DNA of 27,519 nt. It comes from Anammoximicrobium sp964409865 (GTDB lineage: Bacteria; Planctomycetota; Planctomycetia; Pirellulales; Pirellulaceae). Under the pieces are notes generated by a model that saw nothing but the letters and a program-made list of their open reading frames with translations, did not search any database and was not told the origin of the DNA. The DNA lies in the NCBI GenBank assembly GCA_964409865.1, contig CAYPGE010000065.1:1-27519 (forward strand), in the 5' to 3' direction. This document shows positions 7,479 to 15,286 of this stretch, piece by piece (position 1 is the stretch's first letter; each line of letters starts with the position of its first letter). Made by a program: the position numbers and the translations under genes.

Positions 7479-9200
7479 ATGAGCAGACGAGGGATCTACG
7501 GGACGAGCGTATTTTTCGTGCTTCTGGCAATGGGAACGATGGTCGCGTGCGACGCGCAGGCTGCGGATGGTGCGGTGATCGAAGTCCGCGGGGAACCGGA
7601 ATCGGAAGTGATGTGGTTCCGGTCGGGCGCCGTGTTGTTCACCGATCGAGGCCACCGACTGGCGGAATGCCCGGCAGGGCTGGCAGGGAAGAAGTTCTTG
7701 AGAAGTGCGATTGATTCCACCCAGTTCGACGTGGTGCAAGGCGGCCGTCTGATCGTGCTGACCCCTGTGTCCATTCCCGGTGCCGCCTCTCAGGTCGAGG
7801 AACTCGAAAAGCGAGGATTTGGCCGCACCGAGGAGGCTCCCTTCCAGTTGTTCGGGAGCAACGCGATTGACCGGGTGCTGGTCTACGAAAAGCAGGCTGC
7901 CTCCGGCGAGTCCTATCGGTTTGGGAAATGGGTGGTCGTGCTGGGGTTCGAGGACGCTCGATCCGCGAGAAACCGGACCCGGGCGGCTGAGGGAAAACCG
8001 TTTTTCGTTTATCCCTCGGACATCCCCAACACCGGAGTGATTTTCGTGGACCGGCAACCGGATGACCGGTCCGGACACGGCAACAACTCGATTGCCGAAT
8101 GTCGCAACGGGGACATTGTCGCTTTCTACAGCGTGACCGGTACGGGGGGCGATAATTTGAACGGGCACGGCTCGGCGGGATGGTCGGAATACCGGCGTTC
8201 GAGCGATGGCGGCCTGAGCTGGAGCGCCCCCGTGGTGTTCGATTATTCCAAGCGGATGTGGGATGGCAACGAGGTGGGCTCAGCCCTGGTGTACTCGGCC
8301 GTCACTTCGCCCAACGGAACTCTGGTTGCGACCGTGATCCATTACGCGAACGAGAAATGGGAGAAACAGCGGCCGCCGGTCTATTTTCTCAGCGATGACC
8401 ACGGGCACACCTGGAAGGGGCCGCGCGCGTTTGATGAATCGGCGACGGTCGATGATATTGCTTACACGATGAACACGTCGTTCGTGCATGACGGGGAGAT
8501 CTTCATTGTCTTCCGAGGCGGACCGTCAGACATGAGCCCGGGGGGGCCGCAGACCCTGTGGGTTTCCGACGACAATGGGCAATCGTTCCGCCGGCGGAGC
8601 GTGCTGCCCTTCGACCACGCGAGCTATTACTGGGCCGCCGGCGCGCTCGATGGCGGCGAGATCATCGTCTATACGTACAACGCTCATCTGAAAAGAGAGG
8701 ACAAGACGGCCGAACAGAACATTCCCTACGTGATCAGCAGGGATGGCGGGCGGACCTGGTCGGAGATGCGGACGACGCACTTTGCCAAGGGAATCCGCAA
8801 CATGCAGCTTTCCGGAAAACTGGGCGACTTGTACTTCATGCAGGGGCGAAGCGGCAGCCATCAGCGGGATCTGGTCGGCGACGATCCTGGCCCGGGCAAT
8901 TTCGTGCTCTACTCGTCGCGGGATGGTATCCATTGGGACGAGGGCATGGTGCTGATGAGCAGACTACAGACTCCGGGCGGAGGCGATTGCTATTCCGACA
9001 ACGAGATCATCGGCAAATACGATCCCGCGCGACCAGAAAGGCTTCTGATCCACGCCGATGTCAGTTATTCCGGGGCCAAAACGAACATGCACCAGTGGTG
9101 GGTGACAACGGCCTCCTGGACGCCTGAAGCCCCGGTCGGTTCCGCACAGAGCCAGCCGAAGGGACGAGTCAATCCGGCTGGTGGATCGTCTTCCCCGTAA
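7479..9200 (+). CDS. Exported sialidase-like BNR/Asp-box protein
   Basis: The product has 573 residues, started at ATG 7479 with AAGGAGA at 7466-7472. Residues 1-29 are a signal peptide; MVAC at 21-24 is near a lipobox but not canonical. Residues 30-180 form an all-beta leader domain I do not recognise. From about 183 the chain is a six-bladed sialidase-type propeller with at least four clear Asp boxes: SSDGGLSW (241-248), SDDHGHTW (305-312), SDDNGQSF (363-370) and SRDGGRTW (420-427), and a weaker SSRDGIHW near 470. Acting outside the cytoplasm, it probably removes sialic-acid-like or related terminal sugars, but many family members are not true sialidases. The upstream gap 7223-7478 contains a possible -10 (TACAAT, 7392-7397) without a convincing -35. 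The gene converges on the putative lyase, with REP-like element B between them. Confidence 0.8.
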   Translation: MSRRGIYGTSVFFVLLAMGTMVACDAQAADGAVIEVRGEPESEVMWFRSGAVLFTDRGHRLAECPAGLAGKKFLRSAIDSTQFDVVQGGRLIVLTPVSIPGAASQVEELEKRGFGRTEEAPFQLFGSNAIDRVLVYEKQAASGESYRFGKWVVVLGFEDARSARNRTRAAEGKPFFVYPSDIPNTGVIFVDRQPDDRSGHGNNSIAECRNGDIVAFYSVTGTGGDNLNGHGSAGWSEYRRSSDGGLSWSAPVVFDYSKRMWDGNEVGSALVYSAVTSPNGTLVATVIHYANEKWEKQRPPVYFLSDDHGHTWKGPRAFDESATVDDIAYTMNTSFVHDGEIFIVFRGGPSDMSPGGPQTLWVSDDNGQSFRRRSVLPFDHASYYWAAGALDGGEIIVYTYNAHLKREDKTAEQNIPYVISRDGGRTWSEMRTTHFAKGIRNMQLSGKLGDLYFMQGRSGSHQRDLVGDDPGPGNFVLYSSRDGIHWDEGMVLMSRLQTPGGGDCYSDNEIIGKYDPARPERLLIHADVSYSGAKTNMHQWWVTTASWTPEAPVGSAQSQPKGRVNPAGGSSSP

Positions 9201-9214
9201 GCGTCGTATTGCTG

Positions 9215-9243
9215 ATCATCACACGGAGTGTGATGGCTACTTT
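9215..9243 (-). repeat. REP-like palindrome B (inverted exact copy of A)
   Basis: On the minus strand this reads AAAGTAG, one base, then stem CATCACAC, loop TCC, stem GTGTGATG. The whole 29 bp is identical to element A (2136-2164) in the opposite orientation, while the flanking bases differ. It sits between two convergent genes (stops at 9200 and 9345) and may terminate transcription in both directions. Confidence 0.85.
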
Positions 9244-9344
9244 CTCGAGCGATGCGGGGACGGATGCGTAACGACCGGGCCCCGAAGCGAATCGACCCGC
9301 TGGACGAGGAGTTGAAAACGGTGTCTTCCCGCCTGCGGGGCGAT

Positions 9345-12197
9345 TCACGGAGCCTTGTCCAGCACGATGTGCCCGTGGGCGGGGATGTCGAGGTGGACCT
9401 TGCCATCGGCCGCCTGGAACGGCTGGGGCGCGGGGGTGTGGCTGCCGCTGGTGTGCAGCGACAACGGGCCCTCGGCCCACGGCAGTGACGTCTCGAACGG
9501 GACGGCCGCGTCGGTGGCGTTGTGGACCAGCAGGAGCCATCGGCCGTCGGCACGGACCTCCAGCCCACGGAGTCCCTCGGGCGTGGCGATCCGCCGCACG
9601 CTGTCCGCCGGCTGGCTCCACTCCGGCAGCACCTCGACCGTGAAGAACTGCCGCGTGCCCTGGGCGTAAGTGAGCGGTTTCTGTTCGTCGGTCTCAAGGC
9701 TGGCCTTGTCGCGCAGCACGATTTCCGTGCTGCGGAACTTGTCGGGCTTGTCGAGGTAGAACGTCTCGGAGTTCTCCGTGATCACGTCCGCATAGTTGTG
9801 TTCGTGCAGGCGGCAGACCAGCGCGCCGTATTGGAAGCACGCGGCGTCCTGACGCTCGATCTGCTTTTCGAGTCCGAATCGGATGCGGCCGTGGATCGAG
9901 TACGCTTGCTGATCGGAGAGGGGCTCGATTTCGAGCACGCCGACGAGCCGGCCCGGCGTGAGGATCCACTGCTGGTTGCCGGCCCAGTCGGTGAGCGTCG
10001 ACTTGCCGCCCCAGGCTACGTTCTGGATGCGGTAGCGCGTGGTGAGCGTGGCAAAGTCTTGGCCGATCGTGACGGCGTTGCGTTCGTCCTGTGACAGGTA
10101 GCGGCATTCGCGCCACCGCCGGCAGTTGCCCTCGTCGGGCTGGCGGGGTTCGAGGCGGTATTGGTTGGTGACGACTTGCAGGGCGGCGTTCAGCGGGTAG
10201 CGTCGGGTCGGTTCGTCGACAACCATGCCGCCGACGAACGTGTCCTTGCCCTGCTGGCCGTCGCCGAAGAACCGCGTGATGCCGGCGAAGCTCCAGCGTC
10301 CGAAGCGGCCGCGCGGGCCCTCGACATTGCGGTCATAGATCAGGAAGTTGTCCGGCAGCGGCTGGTCCTGGATGTCCGGCCGGTACAGCGTGGCCGCATA
10401 GATGGCATAATAGCTGTTGGGTTGTTCCCAGCGGAGTTCGTCCTTGGCGATGCGGCGGTTCTGCGGACAGCCGGTCAGTCCGGCCACGATCTCCGGCCCG
10501 ATGGGCGAGGCGCCGCTCCAGTAGTGTTTCCAAAAGCAGTCGGTATAGTATTCGGGCACACCGCCGGGCTCGACGTTGTAGGGATAATAGGGCCGGCTCT
10601 TGACGACCGTGTCCCGTGCCAACTCGCTGCGGGTGAGTTGCCAGTAGCGAGCCAGGTGGGCGACGTTGATCTGGTGGTAGACGAAACACTCGTTCTGGAA
10701 GCCGTGGTACGAGAAAGCGCCGTCGGGGTACAGGGCGTCCGCGGTGAGCTTGAGGAAACGTTCGGCCTCTTCATGGTAGCGGGGCGAGTTGAATATCCGC
10801 GCGGCCAGTTCCAGCATCAGCATGTAGTGAACGTCCATGTTGGCGTAGTAACATTCGGGCGGCTCGTTCTTGGCCCGCACGCCGTAGGTCTCGATCTGGA
10901 ATTCGGCGGCGACCTGGGCCGAGGCCAACCATTCGGTCCGCTTGCTGGGCAGCACGACGTCCGGGTACGTGGCGGTGAGTAGCAAATAAGCTTCAAACGT
11001 GGGCACGAAGCAGAAACGGTTGATATTGGGGTCGCTGCCGTAGATCGCCTGCCGCCCTGGGTTGAAGTCCCCGTCGCGGTGGTTCTGGAAGATGGCCTGC
11101 ATCAGCCGCAGCACGCGGACCAGCAGATCGGGATCGGCCGCGTGGGGGCTGTCGGGGCAGCACAAGGCCCAAGCGCCGGCGTAGACGTTGTTGCCCAGGC
11201 TGCTGAACGTCCAGGCGTTGTCGATCTGACGGTAGCCCTCGTCGCCCTTCTTGTACAGCGTTCGGGACCTGAGTACGGAACGCGCCCGCCCCAGCGCGCC
11301 CTGGGCGTAGGGATTGTTGTCAAAGTCGGTCACCGGCGGCAGTAACTCCTTGGGCGGCTCGACGCGGCTGCCGATGTCCTTCGTCAGATGCGTTTGCACG
11401 TCAACCAGGACGTCCCTGGCCGAAGTGCCGAGCCCCGCGTCGAGCGACGCCTGGGCGTCTTCGATCGCCCACTTGAGCACCGCCTTTTTCAGCTTCTGCT
11501 TGGCGGCCGCTTCGGGCAGTTTATCGACCGTTGCGGCGACGTCGCCGATCTGTTCCGCGGCCTGTTTGGCGTGCTCCGCTTCCAATCGCCGCTGCTCCTC
11601 GCGGCGTTGCACCTCGGCCACGTCGAAGCGGAGCGACACGTCGTCCCACCACACGACTCCCTGGGCGAAGAAGTTGAACAGCTCGAGATGGATGTGCTTG
11701 GCCCCGGCAGGCAGTTCGAACGACAGGGCGACTTTCTGCCACTGCCCCTCCGCGGGTTCGCCGTAGGCGTGGAGCACGGCACGCTGGGTTCCCTCGTCAT
11801 CGACCGCGATGAGCCGCGCGACGGGGCCTTTCTTGGCTTCGGCCTGCATCCGATCGGTACGGTACCAGGCCTCGAAGACCCACGGCCCCGGCCCGACCGC
11901 AGGACGCAGCGAGAACGACCCGCGCTGCTCGCCGGTCGCGCACTCGATGCGGGCGGCGGCCTTGCCGCTGTGCGCAACTTCCTTGTCCCAGGCGACCTTG
12001 CTGCCCGTCTTCCAGTCGCCGCTGCGCCAGGCGTCAGGCTGCTCGTCCGCGTTCTCGTCCAGTTCAAAGCCGGCGTTGGGCAGCGTGTTCGAGCCGTCGA
12101 ACTGTGGCTGGGCTTCGGCACCACGGGACGACTTTTCCTGTCCCACGGCAAGGCTCACCAGCGAGAGGAAAATGAAAATCCAGGCGATCGTTCTCAT
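9345..12197 (-). CDS. Large exported putative polysaccharide lyase-like protein (CBM-like domain, alpha/alpha toroid, beta-sandwich)
   Basis: A 950-residue protein. The start is the ATG at 12197, with CGGAGG directly upstream and a signal peptide (MRTIAWIFIFLSLVSLAVG). Residues about 38-190 look like a galactose-binding or CBM4/9-like beta-sandwich (NTLPNAGFELDE at the start, VVWWDDVSLRF at the end). Residues 195-255 form a charged helical, coiled-coil-like segment. Residues about 290-640 are mostly helical with paired aromatic-rich helices (YYANMDVHYMLMLELAARIF, SYHGFQNECFVYHQI, GGVPEYYTDCFWKHYW), as in (alpha/alpha) toroid lyases and heparinase-like enzymes. The rest is beta-rich and fits the sandwich that normally follows such toroids. 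Conserved Asn453, His457, Tyr497 and His498 are plausible catalytic residues, which is inference. I could not assign a PL or GH family; the substrate is probably a uronate-containing glycan. Confidence 0.65.
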   Translation of the reverse strand: MRTIAWIFIFLSLVSLAVGQEKSSRGAEAQPQFDGSNTLPNAGFELDENADEQPDAWRSGDWKTGSKVAWDKEVAHSGKAAARIECATGEQRGSFSLRPAVGPGPWVFEAWYRTDRMQAEAKKGPVARLIAVDDEGTQRAVLHAYGEPAEGQWQKVALSFELPAGAKHIHLELFNFFAQGVVWWDDVSLRFDVAEVQRREEQRRLEAEHAKQAAEQIGDVAATVDKLPEAAAKQKLKKAVLKWAIEDAQASLDAGLGTSARDVLVDVQTHLTKDIGSRVEPPKELLPPVTDFDNNPYAQGALGRARSVLRSRTLYKKGDEGYRQIDNAWTFSSLGNNVYAGAWALCCPDSPHAADPDLLVRVLRLMQAIFQNHRDGDFNPGRQAIYGSDPNINRFCFVPTFEAYLLLTATYPDVVLPSKRTEWLASAQVAAEFQIETYGVRAKNEPPECYYANMDVHYMLMLELAARIFNSPRYHEEAERFLKLTADALYPDGAFSYHGFQNECFVYHQINVAHLARYWQLTRSELARDTVVKSRPYYPYNVEPGGVPEYYTDCFWKHYWSGASPIGPEIVAGLTGCPQNRRIAKDELRWEQPNSYYAIYAATLYRPDIQDQPLPDNFLIYDRNVEGPRGRFGRWSFAGITRFFGDGQQGKDTFVGGMVVDEPTRRYPLNAALQVVTNQYRLEPRQPDEGNCRRWRECRYLSQDERNAVTIGQDFATLTTRYRIQNVAWGGKSTLTDWAGNQQWILTPGRLVGVLEIEPLSDQQAYSIHGRIRFGLEKQIERQDAACFQYGALVCRLHEHNYADVITENSETFYLDKPDKFRSTEIVLRDKASLETDEQKPLTYAQGTRQFFTVEVLPEWSQPADSVRRIATPEGLRGLEVRADGRWLLLVHNATDAAVPFETSLPWAEGPLSLHTSGSHTPAPQPFQAADGKVHLDIPAHGHIVLDKAP

Positions 12198-12286
12198 GGT
12201 ACGGCCTCCGGTTGCCGGTTTTCTGAAGTACGGAACATCCGCAAGGTGTTTCGTCAATCCAAGAAGATACCGCATCATCGCCCTGG

Positions 12287-12314
12287 AAAGTAGGACGGCT
12301 TTCCGAAGCCGTCC
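12287..12314 (+). repeat. REP-like palindrome C (GTAG foot, TCC loop, different stem)
   Basis: AAAGTAG (12287-12293) leads into a 9-bp stem GGACGGCTT / AAGCCGTCC (12293-12301 and 12306-12314); TCC occupies 12302-12304. The stem differs completely from elements A and B but keeps the AAAGTAG foot and the TCC at the turn. It lies in the 299-base gap between the divergent lyase and oxidoreductase genes. I see no convincing promoters in the rest of that gap. Confidence 0.75.
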
Positions 12315-12496
12315 AGGGCCGGTCCGAAGGCCCGTCGTACGTGACTTCCTTCGCTCCGTTGACCTTCATCCTGGACGCTGCTAGGCTCATGGTTGCCTTG
12401 TCTTTCTTGGAGACGACTGCAGCACGCGCAACTGCGAAGACATCGCAAAAATGGCACGCGACAAAGATTGCGACTCGGTTGAGGGAGGTACGGCGA

Positions 12497-13609
12497 ATGG
12501 TGAATCGGAGGGACTTTGTGAAGGCATTGGGGGCAGGGGCGGCGGTTTGGGCGGCCGCGCGCAGCGCCGGCGCGGCGCACGAACCAATCAAGGTGGGAGT
12601 CATCACCAACGCCGAGGGCGCCCATCTCGACCTGTATTTCTCGGCGCTGGCGGAGGCGCAAGAGGTCGCGTCCGTCGTCCTGACCGATCCCAGTGGCAAG
12701 ACCGTCTCGGGCGCCCGGAAGTGCCTGGGAGAAAAACTCGCCGCGACTTACGACAGCTGCCAGGCGATGCTCGACCGGGAAACGCCCGTCCTGGCGCTGG
12801 TCTCGTTGGAGGCCCGCTTGGCTCCGCCGGCCATCGAAGCGGCCCTGAATGCCGGCTGCCACGTGCTGGCGGAGAAGCCGGCGTGCGTCCGGATCGAGGA
12901 TTTCGCCCGCCTCACGGCGCTGGCGGAGAGCAAGCAACGCCACTTGATGCTGGCCTTGGCGAACCGCTTGAACCCCGAAGTCCGGGAAGCGCGGCGGCTG
13001 ATCCAGGAAGGAAAGATCGGCAGGATCTACGGCCTCGAAATGCACATGGTCGCCGATCAGACCCGGCTCACACGGCCGGCGTATCACGCCAGCTGGTACG
13101 CCCGCAAGGAACGGGCCGGCGGAGGTCACCTGATCTGGCTGGGCATCCACTGGATCGATCTGGCGATGTTTCTGACCGGCTCGCGGATCACGGATGTGAG
13201 CGGTTTTTGCGCGGTCGTCGGCGGTCAGCCGCTGGACGTGGAAGACTCGGCCGCGTTGACGTTCCGGTTCGACAATGGAAGTCTGGCAACCCTGACGTCG
13301 GGATACTATTTGGATCAGGGATACCATTCGCACCTCAAGATCTGGGGTTCGCGGGGCTGGCTGCAGCTCGAGAAACACGGCGGGACGCCGCTCACCTGGT
13401 ACAGCCAGGACGAGCCGAAAGCAGACGTCCACCGGGTCGAAACGATCGAAGGGCCGAGCGGGTATTCCCCGTTCGTCCGAGCTTGCGCCCGGGCTGCCGC
13501 CGGTTGGGAACCGCCGCCGCTCAGCTCGCGGGAAAGCCTGCGCGCGCTCGAGACGGTTTTCGCGGCTTACCGGGCAGGCGAGACGGGACAGCGGCAAAGC
13601 TTGAAGTGA
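12497..13609 (+). CDS. Tat-exported Gfo/Idh/MocA family oxidoreductase
   Basis: The product has 370 residues, started at ATG 12497 because GGGAGG at 12483-12488 precedes it and the chain then begins MVNRRDFVKALGAGAAVWAA, a twin-arginine signal. The family uses NAD(P) to oxidise or reduce sugars and inositols; some members, such as GH109, use bound NAD for glycosidic cleavage. Two signatures are present: EKP at 126-128 and the GGG-x-L...GIHWIDLA helix with His218. Two usual ones are altered: the glycine-rich nucleotide loop reads VGVITNAEGAH rather than GxGxxG, and the Asp normally four residues before the His is Trp. Export with cofactor already bound fits Tat use. It is followed by the carbon-nitrogen hydrolase 102 bp later, probably as an operon. 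It may act on a sugar released by the nearby lyases. Confidence 0.88.
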   Translation: MVNRRDFVKALGAGAAVWAAARSAGAAHEPIKVGVITNAEGAHLDLYFSALAEAQEVASVVLTDPSGKTVSGARKCLGEKLAATYDSCQAMLDRETPVLALVSLEARLAPPAIEAALNAGCHVLAEKPACVRIEDFARLTALAESKQRHLMLALANRLNPEVREARRLIQEGKIGRIYGLEMHMVADQTRLTRPAYHASWYARKERAGGGHLIWLGIHWIDLAMFLTGSRITDVSGFCAVVGGQPLDVEDSAALTFRFDNGSLATLTSGYYLDQGYHSHLKIWGSRGWLQLEKHGGTPLTWYSQDEPKADVHRVETIEGPSGYSPFVRACARAAAGWEPPPLSSRESLRALETVFAAYRAGETGQRQSLK

Positions 13610-13711
13610 CAAGAAATCCGCAGAACATCCGGGCGGCCAACTCGCTTTGGCACGTCAGGGGCAGTTGTCGGAGTTGAACAGGACTCGACTTAGGCGTTGA
13701 AAGGACCCCTC

Positions 13712-15115
13712 ATGACAAACGGCAAGACTCTTTCGATGGCAGGGTTATGTTTCCTTGTGGTTCAGGCTTGCGCCGGGGCGCCGCAGGCCATCGAGGCGCC
13801 CCGCGGCGAGCCGTTCCCGGCGGGTTGGCAAGCGGCCGCCCCACGCGAGGAGATTCGGCCCTCGTTTGCGTTCGATGCCCGTGGAGGGCCGCAGCGGAAC
13901 GGGGCCTTTGTCATCGTTACGGGGGATTCCGTCGCACAGCACGGCTGGTTCCAGAAGGCGTTCCCTGTGGACGGCGGGAAGTTCTACCGGTTCGAGGCGG
14001 TACGCAAAACGGAAAACGTCGCGGTGCCGCGACGATGCGCGCCGGTGCGAATCGTGTGGCAGGACGCCGCAGGCAAGGCCGTCCGCGCGGAGCCGCCTGC
14101 AGGCCGAGAGAACGAGGCGGGGCCGATCCCGCTGGCCGAGCCCGAACATCCCCTCGACGATCCTGCCGATCCGCAAGGCTGGACGAGCGTCGCCGGTGTC
14201 TACCGCGCTCCGTCCAAGGCGACGCAGGCGGTGGTCGAGTTGCACCTCCAATGGACGCCGCTTGGCCGCGTGTCCTGGAGCGAGGTCACGCTCGCGGAGA
14301 GTCCGCCGCCGCCCAGCCGCAAAGTGCGTCTGGCCGCCGTGCATTACACTCCGTCCGGCAAATCACCGCGGGCGAATTGCGAGGAGTACGCCCCGTTGAT
14401 CGCGGACGCGGCGCAGCAGCAGGCGAACCTCGTGGTGTTGGGGGAGTGCGTGCCTTACGTGCGGACGGGCAAGAAGCCGCACGAGATTGCCGAACCCGTT
14501 CCCGGGCCGTCCACGGAGTACTTCGGGGAACTTGCCCGGAAGCACCAGTTGCACATCGTCCTGAGCCTGTACGAACGGGAGCAGGCGGCCGTGTATAATA
14601 CGGCTGTCTTGCTGGGGCCGGACGCCCGGCTCGTTGGCAAGTACCGCAAGGTCTGCCTGCCGCACAGCGAAATCGAAGCCGGGGTCACCGCCGGGGACTC
14701 GTATCCGGTGTTCCAGACGAGCCTGGGCAAGGTCGCGATGATGATCTGCTACGACGGCTTCTTTCCGGAAGTCGCGCGCGAGCTGACGAACCGCGGCGCC
14801 GAGATCATTGCCTGGCCGGTGTGGGGCTGCAACCCCTTGCTGGCTCAAGCGCGCGCTTGCGAGAACCACGTCTACGTCGTCAGCAGCACGTACACGGACG
14901 CCAAGAGCAACTGGATGATCTCGGCCGTCTTCGATCACGCCGGCCAGCCGATCGCGAAAGCCGATCGCTGGGGCCAGGTCGCCGTCGCGGAGGTCGATCT
15001 GAGCCAGCGGTATTTCTGGCGGAACAATTTGGGTGACTTCCGCGCGATGGTCCAGCGCCACCGCCCGGTGCCGACTCCAGAGTCTGTCACGGCTCCACCA
15101 GCCGCAGCGCCGTAG
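13712..15115 (+). CDS. Exported carbon-nitrogen hydrolase with N-terminal beta-domain
   Basis: A 467-residue protein. ATG 13712 is chosen because GAAAGGA lies at 13699-13705 and a signal peptide follows (MTNGKTLSMAGLCFLVVQAC). Residues about 35-195 are beta-rich and end SWSEVTLAES, a pattern typical of carbohydrate-binding-like sandwich domains. From about 205 the chain is a nitrilase-superfamily domain: Glu245 in VVLGECVPY, Lys313 in GKYRKVCLP and Cys346 in MMICYDGFFPE form the complete Glu-Lys-Cys triad. The expected reaction is amide or nitrile hydrolysis. Export and a binding-type domain are unusual for this mostly cytoplasmic superfamily, so the substrate may be an amide carried on a glycan or cell-surface polymer; this is inference. 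It lies downstream of the oxidoreductase in the same direction and converges with the PL11 gene. Confidence 0.88.
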   Translation: MTNGKTLSMAGLCFLVVQACAGAPQAIEAPRGEPFPAGWQAAAPREEIRPSFAFDARGGPQRNGAFVIVTGDSVAQHGWFQKAFPVDGGKFYRFEAVRKTENVAVPRRCAPVRIVWQDAAGKAVRAEPPAGRENEAGPIPLAEPEHPLDDPADPQGWTSVAGVYRAPSKATQAVVELHLQWTPLGRVSWSEVTLAESPPPPSRKVRLAAVHYTPSGKSPRANCEEYAPLIADAAQQQANLVVLGECVPYVRTGKKPHEIAEPVPGPSTEYFGELARKHQLHIVLSLYEREQAAVYNTAVLLGPDARLVGKYRKVCLPHSEIEAGVTAGDSYPVFQTSLGKVAMMICYDGFFPEVARELTNRGAEIIAWPVWGCNPLLAQARACENHVYVVSSTYTDAKSNWMISAVFDHAGQPIAKADRWGQVAVAEVDLSQRYFWRNNLGDFRAMVQRHRPVPTPESVTAPPAAAP

Positions 15116-15258
15116 GCGAAGAAGCCGAGGGCAGGCACAGCCGCCAGAATCCGCAACCGTTGGGGAGTCAACCTTTTCGACAGCTACACGGACGCCCACC
15201 GCAGGAGTCGTTTTCGCTCCTCGCGTCACGGAGTGGAGCGTCCGCGGCTTCCTCGATT

Positions 15259-15278
15259 CGGGAGCGTGCAAGCTCCCG
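15259..15278. terminator. Hairpin between convergent genes, possible bidirectional terminator
   Basis: CGGGAGC (15259-15265) and GCTCCCG (15272-15278) are complementary, with a 6-nt loop GTGCAA. The hairpin lies in the 171-base gap between the convergent carbon-nitrogen hydrolase and PL11 genes, nine bases from the PL11 stop. No T-run is present, so termination is inferred from position only; it may instead be a dispersed repeat. Confidence 0.4.
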
Positions 15279-15286
15279 CCGACTGC

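Noticed and set aside
14935..15171. Minus-strand frame with a signal-peptide-like start (MTPQRLRILAAVPALGFFAY)
   Set aside because: It overlaps the end of the carbon-nitrogen hydrolase gene, has no ribosome binding site and becomes low-complexity; probably chance.
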